Part shown: positions 57,223 through 61,607 of the stretch, piece after piece
Numbering within the stretch: position 1 is the stretch's first letter
Layout: the number at the start of each line of letters is the position of its first letter
Notes under the pieces: model-generated
The model's database searches: none
The model's input: only the letters and a program-made list of their open reading frames with translations
What the model was told of the DNA's origin: nothing
Source of the DNA: Ectocarpus siliculosus
Lineage: Eukaryota; Sar; Phaeophyceae; Ectocarpales; Ectocarpaceae
Assembly (NCBI GenBank): GCA_000310025.1
Contig: FN649727.1
Coordinates: forward strand, 6,653,138 to 6,714,744
DNA: 61,607 nucleotides
Direction: 5' to 3'
Translations under genes and position numbers: made by a program

Positions 57223-60200
57223 ATGGCGTCTATCCACAAGCTTTCCATCCGCGGCATCAGAAGCTTCAGCCATGAGCGCGAGCAGGTGCGGTCTGGTCTC
57301 GTGTGGTTTGCTTGAAGGTGTCACTGAGTTGATTCGTTATTTGGTGTGTTTGTCCGCAGAAGGGGCGAACAGTCGAGTCCTCGGTCTTGATCATGATGTG
57401 CTGCAAATTTGCAACAATTTGAAAACATGATTTTGCACTTCAAAATCAAGGTGTTCCTCGGGCGTGTTGCTCCATAACATACACCTCCGTCTTTTGTGTG
57501 CGCCCTCGGATTGCACACACATAGGGTGTGTCTAGTTCCTTTGAGGCTTTGCTATTCCATGTGGACAATGATCATCGTCTTGTGTGCTAGCCTACAAAAA
57601 TAGAGACAGACAGGCAGCAGACCCCCAGCATCGAAGCAGCAGCCAACATCCTCGATGTTTGTAAAAGCCTCCTTGATGGCGTCTGCTCTGACTGCTGTGC
57701 CTCCTGGACGAACAAGAGTTTTGGGAGACACCCAATCGTTCTCTTTTGTCGCCCCTTTGCCCACAGCTGTTACTACTTTACTCTGCTGAAATCCTTGACA
57801 TTGTATTGATATGTTCCGCTGCGCCCTGTCTGTTTCGGCAACCCGAATGATTTTTGCCTCAACCCAAATGATGTCGCCCGTGCCACTATTTAGAAGTGGG
57901 TTTTGGACGGATGGAGAGGAATAGTAGGTCCTGTTCGTGTGACTGTGAAGAAACCTTGTCTGATCCCACCCGCCGGTTCATCCTGACACCGGGGAATAAA
58001 CCATCGGATTGAAATCCTTTGAAACGTAGCGGCGGAATCAAGAGGGTCGGGACAAGCATCCAAACACTCGCCACGTTCAACCCGGTAATTGTATTAATCC
58101 GTACTATTGGGAGCCTTTCATCGGCCATTTCCTCCGCAGGGATCCATTTTCGATCTAACCTACAGGATACCAAACACGAATCGCCTTTCATCGGTTATTT
58201 CCTCCGCAGGTATCCATTTTCGATCTAACTAACCTACAGGATACCAAACACGAATCTTCCTCCTCGAAACAAGCAATGGCTAGCATACAGCACAATTCCG
58301 TTGGGCACGCAACCGATATGTTGTGAGGTACTGTTATATTCGAGACGCGAGTCAAGCTCAGAACGCGACTGATCCAACATATGGTCGATAACGGGATGCT
58401 TGAACTCCGCATGCATGCCCCTCCTGTTTGTCGAACGCCCAAATCGATTTGGCCTCACGCTTTTTTTCCCTCCCCGCAACCCCCTCCCCACAACAAACAC
58501 AAACACCCATCCTTTTAACGACAAATGAGCGGACTCTCCAGGGGCCGAAACGCTCGCCAGAGCAACATTCAACAAACGTCAATATTTGTGGGGCGGGGGC
58601 GGGGATTGATCGTGTTAGGGAGGAGGCTTGAATGTGGGCTTACCCTCGGGTTGCTTTCGCTTCAGTGGCGATGCCCTGGAGAGCGCGCTCATTGCTATTG
58701 ACAGGGTTCGGTGTGTCTCTCTCGCGGGGCGGGAGACCGTGTGACAATGTCGGGAGCTCGGGAGGCTAAGAGAGCCATTGCCTATTGCCCCAAATCTCCG
58801 ATGCCTTAGCCGAGACTCTGTTTGGAGCCGCCGCAAGGCTTGATGACAGGTTCGGTCGCTCATTAACGTTGCGCAGAGTGTGGCTTGTCGAAACTCAATC
58901 CTGAAGCTACTCCATGGACAGCAGCGTTGGCACATGAGAGACAGGCGGGAGTCCCGGAAGGATGGCGAAACAAATATGTACTAGTACATACAGACCGATA
59001 AGACCAGCAGACAGACAGACATCCGCCAACCCGGAAGCGAACACGCGTGAGAACCAACACGGATACGAAAAACCGTTTGTATATCGCTTTTGGCTCGAAA
59101 GAACCTTCAACACGAGGCTTCCCGCTTCCGCCTACAACTTTCTCTTTTGCTGCCAGCGCTCTGTTGAGGCTTGTCACTCGTCAATTCAGTTCCGACCTGA
59201 GGCGTGCTGTTTCCGCTGCCGCTATCTGCTGCGACTCTTGCAGATTGTCCCGATACACACCATAATATTTTTGGACCCCAACAACGTCCTGCTCTAGAAA
59301 GACCGCGCCACGGTGATTACGGCTGTGCCTGTACACCCATGTCAATACCTCCATCCCGCCCAGACGAAAAAGACATACCAATGCCTTTCTGAAGCACGCT
59401 AGGGCCTGGCTCCGATGACAGGTGATCGAGTTCTACACGCCCCTGACGATGATCGTCGGGGCGAACGGCTGCGGCAAGACGACGATTATCGAGTGCCTCA
59501 AGTACGCGTGCACGGGCGCGCTTCCCCCCGGTGCGCGCAACGGCCAGTCGTTCGTCCACGATCCCAAGGTGAGATGCTTGAATGGATTTGAGTGTTTGTT
59601 TCTCTGGTTTTCTTGTTCTTGTGGTAGATGTCGGGGATCTGACCCGCGTGTGACTGCCCCGGACGCGCACCTAGCCGGTCGCTCGTTTGTTCCTTCGTTG
59701 ATTGATGCCCTACATGTACGAAGAAGGAAGGGGGGTGCGCAGGTTCGGAGAGGGGTTAGAGCGCCGTTCCTTTTCCCGTGAGTATCAGGCTGTGGCGATG
59801 TGAACTTGTTGCGTGAAAGGTGGAGCGTTTCGTGTCTCGCAAACTGTTTGCCTGCTTCCTTGCTGGGATACCACTTTCCACCTCGTCTTCGACGGGGGCA
59901 GAGTTTTCAACTACATGCACGCCTGCCTCCCTCGGTTGTGTTGACAGCGGTACTACAGTACGACATTGGCGCAAGAATCCGAACGTGTGCAATCCTCCCG
60001 TGTCGCACCACCTTCACGTTGCAGTGTTACCCAGGATTGCCGTACTAGATTTTTGGTTGTGGCACGTCATGCGCGACGTGTAGTACGTACCAACCTTTGC
60101 GGCTGCGAATGCCTTTGTTCTGCTGCTGCTGTTGTTGATGTGTCTTGTGTCATGGCACAGGTGTCGGGTACGAACGAGGTGAAGGCCAACATCAAGCTTC

Positions 60201-61607
60201 GTTTCTCGGCGAGAGACAAAACGGTGAGTACCTGCTTTTTGTTTTTGTAGATGAAAGACGCAAAAAAAAAAATGCGTAGTATTTGCAAATACCTATCCTT
60301 GTTTTTCGGTGTTTGCTTGTCTTGCTCATGCATGAGAAGCACCGTCCAACACTCGAAATCTTGTTCTCTTTCCCTTTGTTTATTTTAGCGAACGGAGTTC
60401 TCGTTGGTCCAAAGAGAGAACCTGCTGTGCTATGTTGTGTGGCAAAAAATTCCCTAAAGCACCACCTCCTTGATCTGCGCCTGCCCTCTCTGTGTCCCTC
60501 TGTTTTCACCCCGCTCTGTGGAAATCCTATGAACCATTGACCAGGTGGGTGTTGTGATCCGGTCCTTCCAGCTAACCCAAAAGCGGAAGACCCTCCAGTT
60601 CAAGGCGCTAGATGGCGTCATCAGGTAACGTCAGTGGTCTAGGGGCACCGTGGTTGACGCGAGGTCCCCCCCCGTGGGTAATTTGATTTCTTCCTTCGGA
60701 TTGCTCCGCAACTAGCAGAGGGATAGATCATCTCGATGGGTCAAAACGCGTGTGAAAAGGTTCGTCGCCAAGCCCTTTCTATACCGTTTCAAGTTGTGTC
60801 CAGAACGCGGGTCTTGCTTTGGTAACAGGCTTTCCTATAAGAAGGGCCCCGCTGCTGTGTTGATACCGTCCATGTCCCCGTGTGGCTCTGCAACTAGTAC
60901 GTTGGAACTCATGCGAAGCAGGAACTTCAGGGTCGCGGGCGAGATGACTGTTGGTGCGCGCGTATGTGCGCGTTTGTTTGTGTATGATATTTTTTCCAGG
61001 ACAAAGAACGAGTCCGGCCAAAGCGTGAGCATCAACCACAAGTGCACGGAGATGGACAAGCACGTGAGAGTGTATGTTGGTGTTTTAGTATTATTAGCAT
61101 CGACCGCGCTAACCGGCTGACCAATGAAAATACGTCAGTCTCGGTGCGGCTGAAAGCACAAAACACTTCTAAATGCCAATAAATGGGACCCCGTGAGGGG
61201 GCGGCGTGGGGGAGGCTGAGCTATTCTCCGGATCAAGGACAGAAACGGTAGAAAAAGAAGAAAACTGCACGTGTCGATGAAGGTGCTGTGTGTGTGTGTG
61301 TGTTGCCCCGCGTGGTTAGGTCAACGATGTTGTCACCATCGTCGTCGTCGTACTCCTCGTGCCGTTCGAGGTGGGATCGTTAGTGATCTTGTCGTCGTTT
61401 TTGTTTGTTTTGTGCCATGTGTTTGTCAAGCACGCATTCGAAGCGGATAGAGGTTGCCGTGACTTGACGGAGCGGATAAACAAGAGGGCCGGGCTTAAAA
61501 AGTCGGTAGGGTTGGTGGTGGGGTTTCGTGTTATTAGTCGCTCTTGATATGGGAGGCAACAATTTATGGTCATGGTGGATGATAAGGTGGGGGGTGGGGG
61601 GAGCGAG
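57223..61607 (+). CDS. RAD50: RAD50 DNA-repair ATPase, 5' part
   Basis: SMC-like ATPase of the MRE11-RAD50-NBS1 complex, which senses and tethers DNA double-strand breaks in the nucleus. Exons: 57223-57285 ([20 protein letters not shown]), 59422-59568, 60161-60223, 60545-60624, 61000-61063; 139 residues with matching phases (0,0,0,2,0). Exon 2 holds [20 protein letters not shown], the Walker A P-loop, followed by [17 protein letters not shown] and SFVHDPK, a strong RAD50 signature. Exon 3 ([11 protein letters not shown]), exon 4 ([20 protein letters not shown]) and exon 5 ([17 protein letters not shown]) follow the eukaryotic RAD50 N-lobe in order. The next expected exon (VIFCHQEDS region) is not seen, so the gene runs past the window. 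Start is the first Met before the conserved IRSF core; intron 1 is 2.1 kb. Confidence 0.93.
58113..58256 (+). repeat. 70-bp tandem duplication in RAD50 intron 1
   Basis: 58113-58182 and 58183-58256 both run from GCCTTTCATCGG to ATACCAAACACGAATC. The second copy carries four extra bases (AACT) and two substitutions, so the duplication is fairly recent. Confidence 0.9.

Noticed and set aside
61319-61546. Possible sixth RAD50 exon after the AG at 61318
   Set aside because: The translation is hydrophobic and does not resemble the expected RAD50 segment; the real exon is probably beyond the window.

Overview
The window is nuclear DNA of a complex eukaryote: genes are split by spliceosomal introns (clear GT..AG borders with conserved phases), intergenic space is long, and several transposon classes plus a tRNA-derived SINE are present. 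A brown alga (Ectocarpus-like stramenopile) is my best guess, from gene style, intron load, ankyrin-rich gene content and transposon mix. That is an inference; no marker gene settles it. No CRISPR, rRNA or free-standing tRNA gene was seen.

Layout. 1-2557: a compact tyrosine-recombinase element on the minus strand with Ngaro-style split direct repeats but no reverse transcriptase; its recombinase frame is broken twice. 2558-7215: a multi-exon KDZ-type transposase gene on the plus strand whose open frame runs straight into the recombinase element. 8299-9245: two arrays of a self-complementary GGGTACCC-type repeat. 9526-15030: a decayed minus-strand transposase of the DNC-ENKN / GHTH-ID family (DUF7869-like), with a SINE inside. 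16252-17370: a ~160-bp satellite interrupted by a second SINE. 17897-18645: a 259-bp inverted repeat around a 100-N assembly gap. 19821-21169: two small anonymous gene models. A third SINE lies at 23160.

25466-39744 holds two tandem paralogous ankyrin-repeat genes (minus strand) with matching exon borders, phases and C-terminal exons. 41320-42340 is a small acidic two-exon gene. 42551-47818 is a Mutator-like element with 131-bp inverted repeats that look identical, a SWIM zinc finger and an N-terminal zinc-finger-like exon but no visible DDE core; a mariner-type MITE is nested in it. 47967-55557 is a predicted small PH-domain protein beginning Met-Gly, whose intron 1 carries a 1.25-kb inverted-repeat element filled with 229-bp tandem repeats. 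57223 to the window end is the 5' part of RAD50, the DNA-repair ATPase: five exons encode the N-terminal ATPase lobe with the Walker A motif.

The host genes (RAD50, PH protein, ankyrin paralogs, three small unknowns) share no pathway. The region reads as a mobile-element-rich stretch in which elements have landed beside, between and inside genes. All exon models are by-eye predictions from frame, splice sites and family motifs.
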